From assembly GCA_039034015.1 (NCBI GenBank), contig JBCCBM010000020.1:1-64000 (forward strand): a stretch of DNA of 64,000 nt, in the 5' to 3' direction. The notes beneath the pieces are model-generated. The model was not told the DNA's origin and searched no databases. It saw nothing but the letters and a program-made list of their open reading frames with translations. The translations under genes were made by a program, and so were the position numbers. The stretch is from Acuticoccus sp039034015 (GTDB lineage: Bacteria; Pseudomonadota; Alphaproteobacteria; Rhizobiales; Amorphaceae). Of the stretch, positions 18,592 through 27,138 are shown piece after piece (the first letter of the stretch is position 1; every line of letters begins with the position of its first letter).

Positions 18592-18917
18592 GGAAGTCCA
18601 TAAAGCCGCCCATCATCAAAGTTGGGTTCGACCGGTCTTCCCGGTCGAACTGGCGGCATGGACTTCTAAGGAAGTCCATAAAGCCGCCCATCATCAAAGT
18701 TGGGTTCGACCGGTCTTCCCGGTCGAACTGGCGGCATGGACTACTAAGGAAGTCCATAAAGCCGCCCATCATCAAAGGTGGGTTCGACCGGTCTTCCCGG
18801 TCGAACTGGCGGCATGGACTTCTAAGGAAGTCCATAAAGCCGCCCATCATCAAAGTTGGGTTCGACCGGTCTTCCCAGTCGAACCGGCGGCATGGATTTT
18901 TAAGGAAGTCCTGAGGG
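18574..18917 (+). repeat. 78-bp tandem repeat array starting in the groEL 3' end (four full units plus a partial fifth)
   Basis: Units begin at ATG positions 18580, 18658, 18736, 18814 and 18892, exactly 78 bases apart. Each full unit carries two hairpins. H1 is GGCGGCATGGACTTC, loop TAAG, then GAAGTCCAT-AAA-GCCGCC (15 bp with a 3-base bulge). H2 is GTTCGACCGG, loop TCTTC, then CCGGTCGAAC (10 bp). Units 1 and 2 are identical, unit 3 has two changes and unit 4 two. The fifth reads ATGGATTTTTAA, which keeps the pairing through G-U and still spells Met-Asp-Phe-stop. Because 78 is a multiple of three, each unit repeats the groEL C-terminus in frame. Confidence 0.95.
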
Positions 18918-18962
18918 GCCGGCGGATCTGGCCCCTCACATACGCGATCGACACAAGGCTGT

Positions 18963-18983
18963 GCCGCAAGGTGCGGCCTTTTC
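18963..18983 (+). terminator. Probable intrinsic terminator of groESL
   Basis: Stem GCCGCA (18963-18968) and TGCGGC (18972-18977) with loop AGG, followed by CTTTTCGTTT. It comes after a separate 8-bp hairpin (GAGGGGCC/GGCCCCTC) that closes the repeat array and lacks a T run. Confidence 0.75.
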
Positions 18984-19107
18984 GTTTGTGGCGCCCGCCG
19001 CGTGCCGCCTCGCCTCCTTGGACGCACCGATGGTATGAGCGGGCAACGTGACCGGAGAGATGCGATGCCCCGATTGCAATGTGCGCCGCTGGAGGCCCAG
19101 GGGCCCG

Positions 19108-19776
19108 ATGAGCGCCGCTGAGATCCCGCTCGACTTTCACCACCGCGATGATGCGGGCGTTGCGGCGCGGGCGGCCGAGTTCCGCGCCATGATGGTGACC
19201 CGGCGCACCGTGCGGCACTTTTGTGACCGGCCCGTGCCGCGAGCGGTCATTGAGGACGCCATTCGGGTCGCCGGCAGTGCCCCCTCTGGCGCCAACAAAC
19301 AGCCATGGCATTTTTGCGTGATTGCGAGCGCTGAGGCCAAGCGAAAGGTTCGCCTCGCCGCAGAGGCCGAGGAGCGCGCGTTTTATGAAGGCCGCGCCCC
19401 GAAGGACTGGCTTGATGACCTCGCGCCCCTCGGGACGGATGCCTCAAAACCGTTCCTGGAGACGGCGCCGGTGCTGATTGCGGTCTTTGCCGAACGCCAT
19501 GGTGAAGGCGCGGACGGGGCGCGCACAAAAAACTACTACGTGCCTGAATCTGTTGGGATTGCGATGGGCTTTCTCATCGCAGCGCTCCACTATGCGGGGC
19601 TTGCAACGCTCACCCACACGCCAAGCCCCATGGCCTTTTTGACCGAGCTTTGTGGCCGCCCCGCCCGGGAGAGCCCAAAGGTTTTGCTGGTGGCCGGCTA
19701 CCCGGCGCCGGACGCCACGGTTCCGGTTGCCGCGACGCACAAGAAGCCGCTTGCGCAGATTTGCGATTGGCGTTGA
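19108..19776 (+). CDS. Nitroreductase-family flavoprotein, iodotyrosine-deiodinase-like
   Basis: A 222-residue FMN enzyme. The FMN-binding RRTVRHFCDRPVPR and SAPSGANKQPWHF are followed by a lid region with AEERAFYEGRAPKDWLDDLAPLGTD and the motif NYYVPESVGIAMGFLIAALHYAGLATLTHTP. These match the iodotyrosine deiodinase subgroup more than oxygen-insensitive nitroreductases. A reductive dehalogenation role is inferred from family only. The ATG at 19108 has GGAGG upstream; a GTG at 19048 would add 20 residues with a CxxC that is not typical of the family. Confidence 0.8.
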   Translation: MSAAEIPLDFHHRDDAGVAARAAEFRAMMVTRRTVRHFCDRPVPRAVIEDAIRVAGSAPSGANKQPWHFCVIASAEAKRKVRLAAEAEERAFYEGRAPKDWLDDLAPLGTDASKPFLETAPVLIAVFAERHGEGADGARTKNYYVPESVGIAMGFLIAALHYAGLATLTHTPSPMAFLTELCGRPARESPKVLLVAGYPAPDATVPVAATHKKPLAQICDWR

Positions 19777-20076
19777 GCGCCGCCTATTCACCAAGACTTC
19801 GTTAAAGAGAATGGTAAAATACGCGGGACATCTTTGTGGCAAGGTAAACAAAACTGGTTGACAGTCTGCCGCATTTGAGACAAATTTGCGCAATGTACGC
19901 AAGGCTGTCCCCCGAGAACGCGTGGCGTTCCTTTTGCGTGAGGCAGTGCCCCGCCGCGGGGCGCTAAGCGAGGCCGCCGCGCGGTCCTGAATCGGGTGCT
20001 GGTCGCTCAGCCCATGTTCCAAAAACAAATTCATTGAGTTCGCAGCGCAAACGCGCGCGGCCGGAGGCAACACGTC
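19777..20076. other. AT-richer upstream region of the RTX-like gene
   Basis: No gene seen in 300 bases. TTGACA at 19858-19863 followed after 17 bases by CAAATT (19881-19886) is a weak promoter candidate. The composition is lower in GC than the flanking genes, as expected for a regulated upstream region. Confidence 0.4.
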
Positions 20077-21153
20077 ATGATCCTCATCCCGCTCCCGGGC
20101 TTCCCCGGCAGTTATGACAAAGTCTTCCCGAACTACGAAGCCGTCATCCCGCCCCATCCTCTGGGGGAGGACTATCTGATCGAAGGTGGCGCAGGGTCGG
20201 TCAGCACCGGCGATGGTGATGATTTCGTCCGCGCCAAAGCCTACGTGGGCTCCATCGACCTTGGCAAAGGCAACGACATCGCCTTCATTGAGGGCGGTGC
20301 GGGCACGGTGAAGGCCGGTGGCGGCGCCGACCTCATCGTCGCCGACAGTTTTGTGGGCACAATTGATGCCGGCGGCGGGTGGGACGCTGTGGTCCTGCGC
20401 GGTTTCGCGGGCGCAAACACCGTAGAACTCGGAAACGGGTTCGACTTCTTCCAGTCCGAGGGCGGATATGTGGGCCGGATCGATGCCGGCGCCAAATCGG
20501 ACGCGGTGGTGATCGGCACCGGTGGCGCCGGCACCGTCAAGCTTGGCAGCGGCGTTCTCGATCTTCTCGGGGCCGAGGGTTACGTGTCCACCGTCCACGG
20601 CGGCTCTGGCATTGACGGCGTGTTGCTCACCGCCGGTGGCGGCACGGTCAACCTTGCCGGCGGCTCGGACGGCTTTTTGTCCAGTAACGCCTGGGTCAAC
20701 CAGGTGAACGGCAACGCCGGCAAAGACGCAATTGCCGTTTTGGGCGGTGGCAGCGTCAACGGCGGTGGCGGCAAAGACTTTATTGCCATCGGCGACAAGA
20801 CCGTCTCGGCGAACGGCGGCAATGGCAAGGACGAGTTCGGCCTGTTGTTCGACAAAGACCAGTGGGACTTTGTGAACGGCGGGGCGGGCAAGGACGAACT
20901 CTTCATCTTCGTGGAAGACAACGCGGAGAAGGCAACGCTCATTGCCGAGCTTGAGGCAGAACTCGGCATCACCGTTGGCGATGGTTACACCGACCCGGCC
21001 GCCGGCAACCCCGGTGATGGTTTCGTCTCCGCGCTGAACGCAACGCTGCAAAGCATTGAATCCATCAGCGTTGTCGTCGAGGACGATTATTTCGGCCTCG
21101 TGACCGCGGTGCTCGACGAAACCGGTGTGCTGGACGCGCTCGACATCGTTTAA
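20077..21153 (+). CDS. RTX-like beta-repeat protein with widely spaced GxGxD turns
   Basis: A 358-residue acidic, Gly-rich protein. From about residue 38 to 260 it consists of about ten repeats of roughly 20 residues, each with a VGxID-type strand followed by a GxGxD-type turn, for example YVGSIDLGKGNDIAFIEGG. Classical RTX nonapeptides are denser, so this is a variant beta-roll or beta-helix. No signal peptide is visible. The C-terminus is acidic and hydrophobic (VTAVLDETGVLDALDIV), compatible with type I secretion, but no exporter genes are nearby. GGAGG precedes the ATG. Calcium binding is inference. Confidence 0.75.
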   Translation: MILIPLPGFPGSYDKVFPNYEAVIPPHPLGEDYLIEGGAGSVSTGDGDDFVRAKAYVGSIDLGKGNDIAFIEGGAGTVKAGGGADLIVADSFVGTIDAGGGWDAVVLRGFAGANTVELGNGFDFFQSEGGYVGRIDAGAKSDAVVIGTGGAGTVKLGSGVLDLLGAEGYVSTVHGGSGIDGVLLTAGGGTVNLAGGSDGFLSSNAWVNQVNGNAGKDAIAVLGGGSVNGGGGKDFIAIGDKTVSANGGNGKDEFGLLFDKDQWDFVNGGAGKDELFIFVEDNAEKATLIAELEAELGITVGDGYTDPAAGNPGDGFVSALNATLQSIESISVVVEDDYFGLVTAVLDETGVLDALDIV

Positions 21154-21157
21154 TGGC

Positions 21158-21214
21158 CGGTGCGTGCTTGCGCCGCTCGGTTGAAACCCACCGAGCGGCC
21201 AAGAGCACGCACCG
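21158..21214 (+). other. Long two-part hairpin directly after the RTX-like gene
   Basis: Outer stem CGGTGCGTGCT (21158-21168) with AGCACGCACCG (21204-21214), and inner stem CCGCTCGGT (21173-21181) with ACCGAGCGG (21190-21198). No T run follows, so it is more likely an mRNA-stabilising or Rho-linked structure than a classical terminator. Confidence 0.7.
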
Positions 21215-21306
21215 AAGACCGATCTGTTGGGATGAAATGGATCGGTTGACGCGCGCGCCACCGCCGCGCACTGGCCCACAGGGCGCGAAGGGGGTACGAA
21301 CGGGGC

Positions 21307-22224
21307 ATGCAAGGACCCGCGTTCGGCGCCCCTCCCCCCGATGATGACGTCGTCAAAGCAACGGCCGTGATCGGCACGGGGGACGCGTTTGCTCCCACCG
21401 CCGCCGCCATCCTGGACCAACTGTCGGAAATGGCGGACGAGGGCGAACCCGTCCTCTCCGTCTACCGCGCGGAGCAGGACGGGCCCTGGCAGCTCGACAT
21501 CCTCTTCACCCGCAGCGATGCTGAGGCGCGAGACCGCTGGCTTGGGGCAGCGCGCGCGGTTCGGCCCGATCTTCCGGCCCTCGCGCTCGATCCTGTGGGC
21601 GCGCGGGACTGGGTGGCCGAGGGCCAGCGCGCGCTCCACCCTGTGCGGGCCGGCGCGTTCACCGTCCACGGCTCCCACGATGCGGGCGCCCTTCCCCCCT
21701 CGCGCTATAACCTTTTGGTGGATGCCGGCCGCGCGTTCGGCACCGCCCACCACGCCTCCACCAAAGGCTGCCTCATCGCGCTGACGCGGCTTGCCAAACG
21801 GCGGCAGCTCGGCCACCGGGTGCACGATGTGGGCACGGGAACAGGCGTTCTCGCCATCGCGGCGGAGCGGCTCGGCGCCAAGACGCTGTCGGGGGGTGAC
21901 ATTGACCCCATCGCAGTGGCCGTCGCCCGCCAGAACGGCCGCGCCAACCGGCTTGGCCGGCCGATCCTGTGGCGCGTGTTCGCCGGCCCGTTCGCCCGCG
22001 CGGACACGGTGATTGCCAACATCCTGGCCCGGCCCCTCATCGCAATGGCGCCGAGCCTCTCGGCCGCGACCCTGCGCACCCTGGTGCTGTCGGGCCTTCG
22101 CCAGCGGGACCGACGGCGCGTGGAGGCGGCCTTCCTCGCCAGAGGCTTTGCCGTGGCGGAGCGCATTGTGGTGGACGACTGGGCAACGCTTGTCTTGCAG
22201 CGCAGCAACAAGGGCGGGCGCTAA
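21307..22224 (+). CDS. prmA: Ribosomal protein L11 methyltransferase
   Basis: A 305-residue SAM-dependent methyltransferase of the PrmA family, which trimethylates L11. Family markers are the substrate-domain ending with AFGTAHHASTKGCL, the SAM site HDVGTGTGVLAIAAERLG, DIDPIAVAVARQNGRANR and the catalytic-region NILARPLIAMAPSL. The start at 21307 is the only good ATG; the N-terminal domain is divergent, as usual. Its stop overlaps by four bases the end of the convergent ABC ATPase gene. Confidence 0.9.
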   Translation: MQGPAFGAPPPDDDVVKATAVIGTGDAFAPTAAAILDQLSEMADEGEPVLSVYRAEQDGPWQLDILFTRSDAEARDRWLGAARAVRPDLPALALDPVGARDWVAEGQRALHPVRAGAFTVHGSHDAGALPPSRYNLLVDAGRAFGTAHHASTKGCLIALTRLAKRRQLGHRVHDVGTGTGVLAIAAERLGAKTLSGGDIDPIAVAVARQNGRANRLGRPILWRVFAGPFARADTVIANILARPLIAMAPSLSAATLRTLVLSGLRQRDRRRVEAAFLARGFAVAERIVVDDWATLVLQRSNKGGR

Positions 22225-23204
22225 ATCCGGCCCTCCTCCACCGCGTGGCAGGCAACGCGCGCGGCGCCGGCCATCCGCATCACGGGAATTTCGCTGCGGC
22301 ATCGATCGTTCGCGTGGGGGCAGCGCGGGTGAAAGGCGCAGCCCGGCGGCGGGTCGATGGGGTTCGGGATCTCGCCCGACACGGGTGTGCGCGGCCGGCC
22401 CGACATCTCAAGGTCAGGCACCGCATCGAGCAGCATCTTCGTGTAAGGGTGCCGCGGCTCAGCGAACAGCGTGCGGCCAGGGGCCACCTCCGCCAGTCGC
22501 CCCAAGTAAAGAACGCCGATGCGGCTTGCCATGTGGCGCACAACGGCAAGATCGTGGCTGATGAAGAGGTAGGTGAGCGTCAACTCTTCCTGCAGGTCGC
22601 GCATCACATTGAGGATTTGCGCCTGGACTGACACGTCGAGCGCGCTGGTCGGCTCATCGCAAATCAAGAATTTTGGGTTGGAGGCGAGGGCACGCGCAAT
22701 GCAAATGCGCTGGCGCTGGCCGCCGGAAAACTCGTGGGGGAACTTTTGCCCGTCCCGCGGGTCAAGGCCGACGGCCAACAACAGCTCGCCCACCCGCGCC
22801 TTCACCGCCGCGCCCTTCAAAAGGCTGAAGGCGCGGATGGGCTCAGCCACAATCCCATCCACCCGCATGCGCGGGTTGAGGGACGCGTAGGGGTCCTGAA
22901 AAATCATCTGGATGCGGCGGCGGAGGGTCTTGACCGCAGCGCCCCCCTCCCCCATCGCGACCCCGTCGATCTCAATCCGCCCGGCGTTGGCGGGGATGAG
23001 GCCGGTCACGATCTTTGCGATCGTGGATTTGCCAGACCCGGATTCGCCCACCAACGCGAATGTCTCGCCCTCCACAATCTCAAAGCTCACATCGGTGACG
23101 GCGTGGAGAAGCTGTTTTGGGAGCCGCTCCAGCATGCGGTCCAAAAACGGCGGCGACACGTCGAACGTTTTGGAGAGGTTTTCGACCTTGACGAGGGCGC
23201 TCAC
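22221..23204 (-). CDS. Dipeptide/oligopeptide ABC transporter ATP-binding protein (OppF/DppF type)
   Basis: A 327-residue ATPase with Walker A GESGSGKST, signature SGGQRQRICIARAL and Walker B FLICDEPTSALD. The C-terminal oligopeptide domain has CAFHPRCPHANDRC, whose cysteines bind an iron-sulfur cluster in some homologues. It is the last gene of the minus-strand operon, overlapping the preceding OppD-type gene by four bases. It energises import of the substrate bound by the family 5 binding protein at 27.1-28.7 kb. Confidence 0.92.
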   Translation of the reverse strand: MSALVKVENLSKTFDVSPPFLDRMLERLPKQLLHAVTDVSFEIVEGETFALVGESGSGKSTIAKIVTGLIPANAGRIEIDGVAMGEGGAAVKTLRRRIQMIFQDPYASLNPRMRVDGIVAEPIRAFSLLKGAAVKARVGELLLAVGLDPRDGQKFPHEFSGGQRQRICIARALASNPKFLICDEPTSALDVSVQAQILNVMRDLQEELTLTYLFISHDLAVVRHMASRIGVLYLGRLAEVAPGRTLFAEPRHPYTKMLLDAVPDLEMSGRPRTPVSGEIPNPIDPPPGCAFHPRCPHANDRCRSEIPVMRMAGAARVACHAVEEGRI

Positions 23205-24178
23205 GCGGCGCGCTCCGTTTCATCATAGAGCCAGCACGCGGCGCGGGAGGGGCCAACCGCGATGGGGTCCGGCCGGGCCTCATGGCAACGGGCGTGCACC
23301 TTTGGGCAGCGCGGGTTGAAGGCGCAGCCGGCGGGGATCGCATCAAGCCGCGGCATGGCGCCCGGGATTTGGCGCAACCGCGCGTCGGCATGGTCAAGCT
23401 TCGGGATCGAGCCCATCAGGCCGACGGTGTAGGGGTGGAGCGGCTTTTGGACCACATCGCGCACAGGGCCAACTTCGGCAATGCGGCCGGCGTACATCAC
23501 CGCGACGCGGTCCGCGGTTTCGGCAATGACGCCCATATCGTGGGTGATGAGGATGACGGAGGCGCCATGCTCCCGGCACATCTTCTTCAAAACGTTGATG
23601 ATTTGCGCTTGGACAGAGACATCGAGCGCGGTGGTGGGCTCGTCCGCGATCACAAGCACGGGGTTCGCCGCAAGGGCGAGCGCGATCACCACGCGCTGGC
23701 GCATCCCGCCGGAAAACTGGTGGGGATAGGCGTCAATCCGGCGGCCGGCGGCGGGGATGCCCACCTCGTCAAGGAGGGCGACCGCGCGCTCGCGGGCGGC
23801 GCGGCGGGAAAGGCCAAGGTGGGTCTCAATGGTCTCGGTGAGCTGGCGGCCCACGGTGTAAAGCGGGTTGAGGCTGGTGAGCGGATCTTGAAAGACCATG
23901 CCGATGCGCCGGCCGCGCACCTTTCGCATCTCTTGGGGGCTGAGGGTGTCAATCCGCTGGCCTTCCAGATGAATTTCGCCCCCCGCAATGCGCCCCGGCG
24001 GGTCCAGAAGACCAATGACGCTGGTGCCGGTGATGGACTTTCCTGCGCCCGATTCGCCAACCACGCCAAGGACTTCGCCGGGCGCCACGTCAAACGAGAT
24101 GTCATCGATGGCGGTGAGCACGCCGCTGCGGGTGGGGAATTCGACGCGCAGATTTTTGACCGAGAGGACCGGCGTCAT
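23201..24178 (-). CDS. Dipeptide/oligopeptide ABC transporter ATP-binding protein (OppD/DppD type)
   Basis: A 325-residue partner ATPase: Walker A GESGAGKSITG, Q-loop FQDPLTSLNPL, signature SGGMRQRVVIALAL, Walker B VLVIADEPTTALD and the C-terminal CAFNPRCPKVHARC. Start and stop overlap its neighbours by four bases each (ATGA), showing tight translational coupling both to the homocysteine methyltransferase-like gene upstream and to OppF downstream. Confidence 0.92.
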   Translation of the reverse strand: MTPVLSVKNLRVEFPTRSGVLTAIDDISFDVAPGEVLGVVGESGAGKSITGTSVIGLLDPPGRIAGGEIHLEGQRIDTLSPQEMRKVRGRRIGMVFQDPLTSLNPLYTVGRQLTETIETHLGLSRRAARERAVALLDEVGIPAAGRRIDAYPHQFSGGMRQRVVIALALAANPVLVIADEPTTALDVSVQAQIINVLKKMCREHGASVILITHDMGVIAETADRVAVMYAGRIAEVGPVRDVVQKPLHPYTVGLMGSIPKLDHADARLRQIPGAMPRLDAIPAGCAFNPRCPKVHARCHEARPDPIAVGPSRAACWLYDETERAA

Positions 24179-25059
24179 GGTCGCGGCCTCACGGTGTCGG
24201 CCACCGCCTTGATGTGGGCCGGCCCGACGCCGCAGCAGCCGCCGATGATGGTGGCGCCGTCCGCCGCCCAGCCGGCCGCGTGGGCGGCGTAGGCGGACGG
24301 CGACAGGTCTTCGCGCACGCCGGGGTGGTCGACGCTGCCGCCAAGCCCGAAGTCAGGCGGGACGGGGATGAAGGCGTTGGCATAGGCGCCGAAGGGGCGG
24401 CCGGCGGCGGCACGGGCAAGATCTGGCAGGGCGCGGTCCACCTGTTCGGGCGTTGTGCAGTTGATGAGGACGGCCTCCGCGCCGTGATCATAAAGGAGGG
24501 TTGCGACGGCGCCGATGGGTTCGCCACCGCGAAGGGTGGGCACGCCCATCTCGTGGAGGGTGAGCGCGACCCACACCGGGCGGCCGGCGCCGCGGGCCGC
24601 CTTCAGCGCCGCCAGCGCTTCGGGCGAGGTGGTGAGCGTCTCGCAAAGGAAAAAGTCGACGTCTGCGGCAAGAACGAGCGCTTGTTCCAGCACTTCGGTC
24701 TCCACGACTTCGGGCGGGGGGACGCTGTCGACCTCGTAGGAATGGCGCACGGGGCCAAGACCGCCGGCAATCAGCGCGCCGGGGGCCACCCGCTCGCGCG
24801 CGTCGGCGGCGGCGCGGGCCGCGGCCCGGTTCGCGGGGCCAAAGGCGTCGGCCGCGCCATTCATATTCATGTGCCAGCGGCCCTGGTGGTAGGTGGCGGT
24901 GGTGATGATGTCAGCGCCGGCGCGAAGGTGCTCGGCGTGAAGATTGGCAATCACATCGGGCCGCTCCAGCGCGCCGAGGAGCGGCCAGCCATCGTCCGGC
25001 TTGCCAAAGGCCTCGAAGATTGCCTCGCCCATGCCGCCGTCCAGGATGGTGACGCTCAT
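24175..25059 (-). CDS. Homocysteine S-methyltransferase family protein
   Basis: A 294-residue protein beginning TILDGGMGEAIFEAFG. The zinc-binding cysteines are seen in the CETLTTS region, in LINCTTPEQ and in the C-terminal GGCCGVGPAHI. Family members methylate homocysteine from S-methylmethionine or betaines. It is embedded inside a peptide-type ABC operon, overlapping the permease upstream and OppD downstream by four bases each. This strongly suggests the imported substrate is a methyl donor or thiol compound, which is inference. The start at 25059 lies directly before the conserved DGG motif. Confidence 0.85.
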   Translation of the reverse strand: MSVTILDGGMGEAIFEAFGKPDDGWPLLGALERPDVIANLHAEHLRAGADIITTATYHQGRWHMNMNGAADAFGPANRAAARAAADARERVAPGALIAGGLGPVRHSYEVDSVPPPEVVETEVLEQALVLAADVDFFLCETLTTSPEALAALKAARGAGRPVWVALTLHEMGVPTLRGGEPIGAVATLLYDHGAEAVLINCTTPEQVDRALPDLARAAAGRPFGAYANAFIPVPPDFGLGGSVDHPGVREDLSPSAYAAHAAGWAADGATIIGGCCGVGPAHIKAVADTVRPRP

Positions 25060-26000
25060 CGCAATCTCGGATTGAGGGCGTCGCGCAGCCAGTCCCCCAG
25101 GAGGTTTACGGAGAGGACCAGGATCGCAAGCATCAGGCCCGGGAACATTGTGATCCACCACTCGCCGGAGAACAAATAGTCCTGCCCGATGCGGATGAGG
25201 GTGCCGAGCGAGGGCTGGGTCGGTGGGACGCCAACGCCCAGGAACGAGAGCGTTGCCTCGGTGATGATGGCAAGCGCGAGGTTGATGGTGGCAATGACGA
25301 GGACGGGGCCGAGAACGTTCGGCAAGATGTGCCGCGCCATGATCATCCAGCCCGGCAGGCCGATGAGCTTTGCGGCCATGACGTACTCTTTGTTGGCCTC
25401 CACCAGGGTGGAGCCGCGCACCGTCCGCGCATACTGCACCCAAAACGAGAGGCCGATGGAGAGGACGAGGACGTAGAACGCTGAATCTTCGCGGCTGAAG
25501 GACGGGAAAAGGCCGCGCGCCGTGCCGTCGATCAAGAGCGCGATGAGGATCACCGGGAAGGTGAGCTGCACGTCGGCAATGCGCATGATGATGGAATCCA
25601 CCGCGCCCCCCACATAGCCCGCAATGAGGCCGAGCGTGATGCCGAGGACGGCCGCGAGCGCAACGCCGGCAAGGCCGACGGCGAGGGAGATGCGCGTGCC
25701 GTAAAGGATCGCGGAGAGGAGATCGCGGCCCTGATCATCGGTGCCGAGGAGATAGGCGGGGTTGCCCATGGTCTCCCACGCGGGCGGGGTGAGACTGTCG
25801 AGGAGCGACAGGGACGCAAGGTCGAACGGGTCGTGGGGCGCCACGATGGGCGCAAAGGCCGCGCAGAAGAAGACCACGAAGGTGACGAACGCGGCCACCA
25901 TGGTGAGTTTTGAGCGGACGAAGGAGTGGGCAATGTCACTCGACAGGGCGCGGGAGAGGGCGTTGCGGGGGCGCTCGCGATCGGCGGGTTCTGCGCTCAT
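25056..26000 (-). CDS. ABC transporter permease (DppC type)
   Basis: A 314-residue inner-membrane permease. It has an N-terminal soluble stretch, TM1 FVTFVVFFCAAFAPIVAPHDP, the GTDDQGRDLLSAILYGTRISL motif typical of DppC/OppC, and the EAA loop YVMAAKLIGLPGWMIMARHILPN. About six membrane segments in all. The ATG at 26000 overlaps the DppB-type stop by four bases. Confidence 0.92.
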   Translation of the reverse strand: MSAEPADRERPRNALSRALSSDIAHSFVRSKLTMVAAFVTFVVFFCAAFAPIVAPHDPFDLASLSLLDSLTPPAWETMGNPAYLLGTDDQGRDLLSAILYGTRISLAVGLAGVALAAVLGITLGLIAGYVGGAVDSIIMRIADVQLTFPVILIALLIDGTARGLFPSFSREDSAFYVLVLSIGLSFWVQYARTVRGSTLVEANKEYVMAAKLIGLPGWMIMARHILPNVLGPVLVIATINLALAIITEATLSFLGVGVPPTQPSLGTLIRIGQDYLFSGEWWITMFPGLMLAILVLSVNLLGDWLRDALNPRLR

Positions 26001-26974
26001 GCCGCGCGGCCTGTGATGCGAATGCGCGGGTCGACCACCACGTATAAAATGTCCACCAGAAGGTTGATGATGACGAAGAGGAACGCGATCAGAAGAAGGT
26101 AGGCAGCCATGATCGGGATATCGACGTTTTGCACCGCCTGGATGAACATGAGGCCCATGCCCGGCCACTGAAACACGGTTTCGGTGATGATGGCGAAGGC
26201 AATCACCGAGCCCAATTGCAACCCTGTGATGGTGATCACGGGGACGAGCGTGTTTTTAAGCGCGTGGCCAAAGTTGATCGCCCGGGCGCGAAGGCCCCTT
26301 GCACGGGCAAAGCGGATGTAGTCCGCCCGCAAGACTTCCAACATCTCTGATCGGACGAGGCGCATGATGAGCGTCATCTGAAAGAGCCCGAGGGTGATGG
26401 ACGGCAAGATGAGCGCTTTGAGGCCGCTTGCCGTCAAAAAGCCTGTGGTCCACCAGCCAAGGTCGACCACCTCCCCCCGGCCAAAGGAGGGGAGCCACTG
26501 AAGGTTCACGGCAAAAACGAAGATCAGCAAAATGCCGATGAGGAAGGTCGGCAATGAAATCCCCACCAGGGAGACGGTGAGGAAGACGTTGGAGAGCCAA
26601 GAGTTGCGGTTGAGCCCTGTGTAAACGCCCATGGGGATGCCAACGAGGAGCGCGAAGAGGGCCGAGACCAGCGAGAGTTCAAGGGTGGCGGGGAGGCGCG
26701 CGCCCAGAAGATCGGCCACCGGTTGCTTGAACTGGTAGGAGATACCGAAGTCGAACTGGGCCGCGTCGATCACGAAGCGCCAGAATTGGAGGATGATGGG
26801 GTCGTTGAGGCCGAGGCGCTCGCGCAGGGCCTCGCGGTCGGCAACGGTGGTTTCGATGCCCACCATCTGGTTCACCGGGTCGCCGACGAAGCGGAACAGC
26901 AAGAACGCGATCAGCGAGACGACCAGCATCACGATGATCGCCTGCACGAGCCGGCGCACGACGAATGCGAGCAC
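25997..26974 (-). CDS. ABC transporter permease (DppB type)
   Basis: A 325-residue permease with N-terminal RRLVQAIIVMLVVSLIAFLLF, six predicted membrane segments and the EAA loop YIRFARARGLRARAINFGHALKN. The start is GTG at 26974. Its Shine-Dalgarno GAGGAGG lies inside the preceding 40-residue open frame, which stops just upstream. It pairs with the DppC-type permease. Confidence 0.92.
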   Translation of the reverse strand: MLAFVVRRLVQAIIVMLVVSLIAFLLFRFVGDPVNQMVGIETTVADREALRERLGLNDPIILQFWRFVIDAAQFDFGISYQFKQPVADLLGARLPATLELSLVSALFALLVGIPMGVYTGLNRNSWLSNVFLTVSLVGISLPTFLIGILLIFVFAVNLQWLPSFGRGEVVDLGWWTTGFLTASGLKALILPSITLGLFQMTLIMRLVRSEMLEVLRADYIRFARARGLRARAINFGHALKNTLVPVITITGLQLGSVIAFAIITETVFQWPGMGLMFIQAVQNVDIPIMAAYLLLIAFLFVIINLLVDILYVVVDPRIRITGRAA

Positions 26975-26975
26975 C

Positions 26976-27098
26976 CTAACCTCCTCGCCCGAAGGCCGCC
27001 ATCAGGCCGGCGACCAGCGCAAAGACAGGCAATTCAAATGCCACCGCCACCACAATGACGAGCACGAGAAAGGCTGCGATGAGGAGGTTGCGGACCAC
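26976..27098 (-). CDS. Possible 40-residue hydrophobic peptide between binding protein and permease
   Basis: A short frame starting GTG at 27098 and ending TAG one base before the dppB-type start codon. It encodes VVRNLLIAAFLVLVIVVAVA then FELPVFALVAGLMAAFGRGG: a basic N-terminus and one or two membrane segments. The dppB Shine-Dalgarno lies in its last codons, so translation of the two would be coupled. It fills most of the gap after the binding-protein gene. No homologue is recognised; it could be a chance frame, though the hydrophobic character and fit are suggestive. Confidence 0.45.
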   Translation of the reverse strand: MVRNLLIAAFLVLVIVVAVAFELPVFALVAGLMAAFGRGG

Positions 27099-27138
27099 AG
27101 GGCAAGCGGTGGGGCGGCAGGCGCCGCCCCGGGCCGCA

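Noticed and set aside
20077..21153. Adhesin or toxin role for the RTX-like protein
   Set aside because: No enzymatic or adhesion domain, no secretion genes and modest length; only the repeat fold can be supported.
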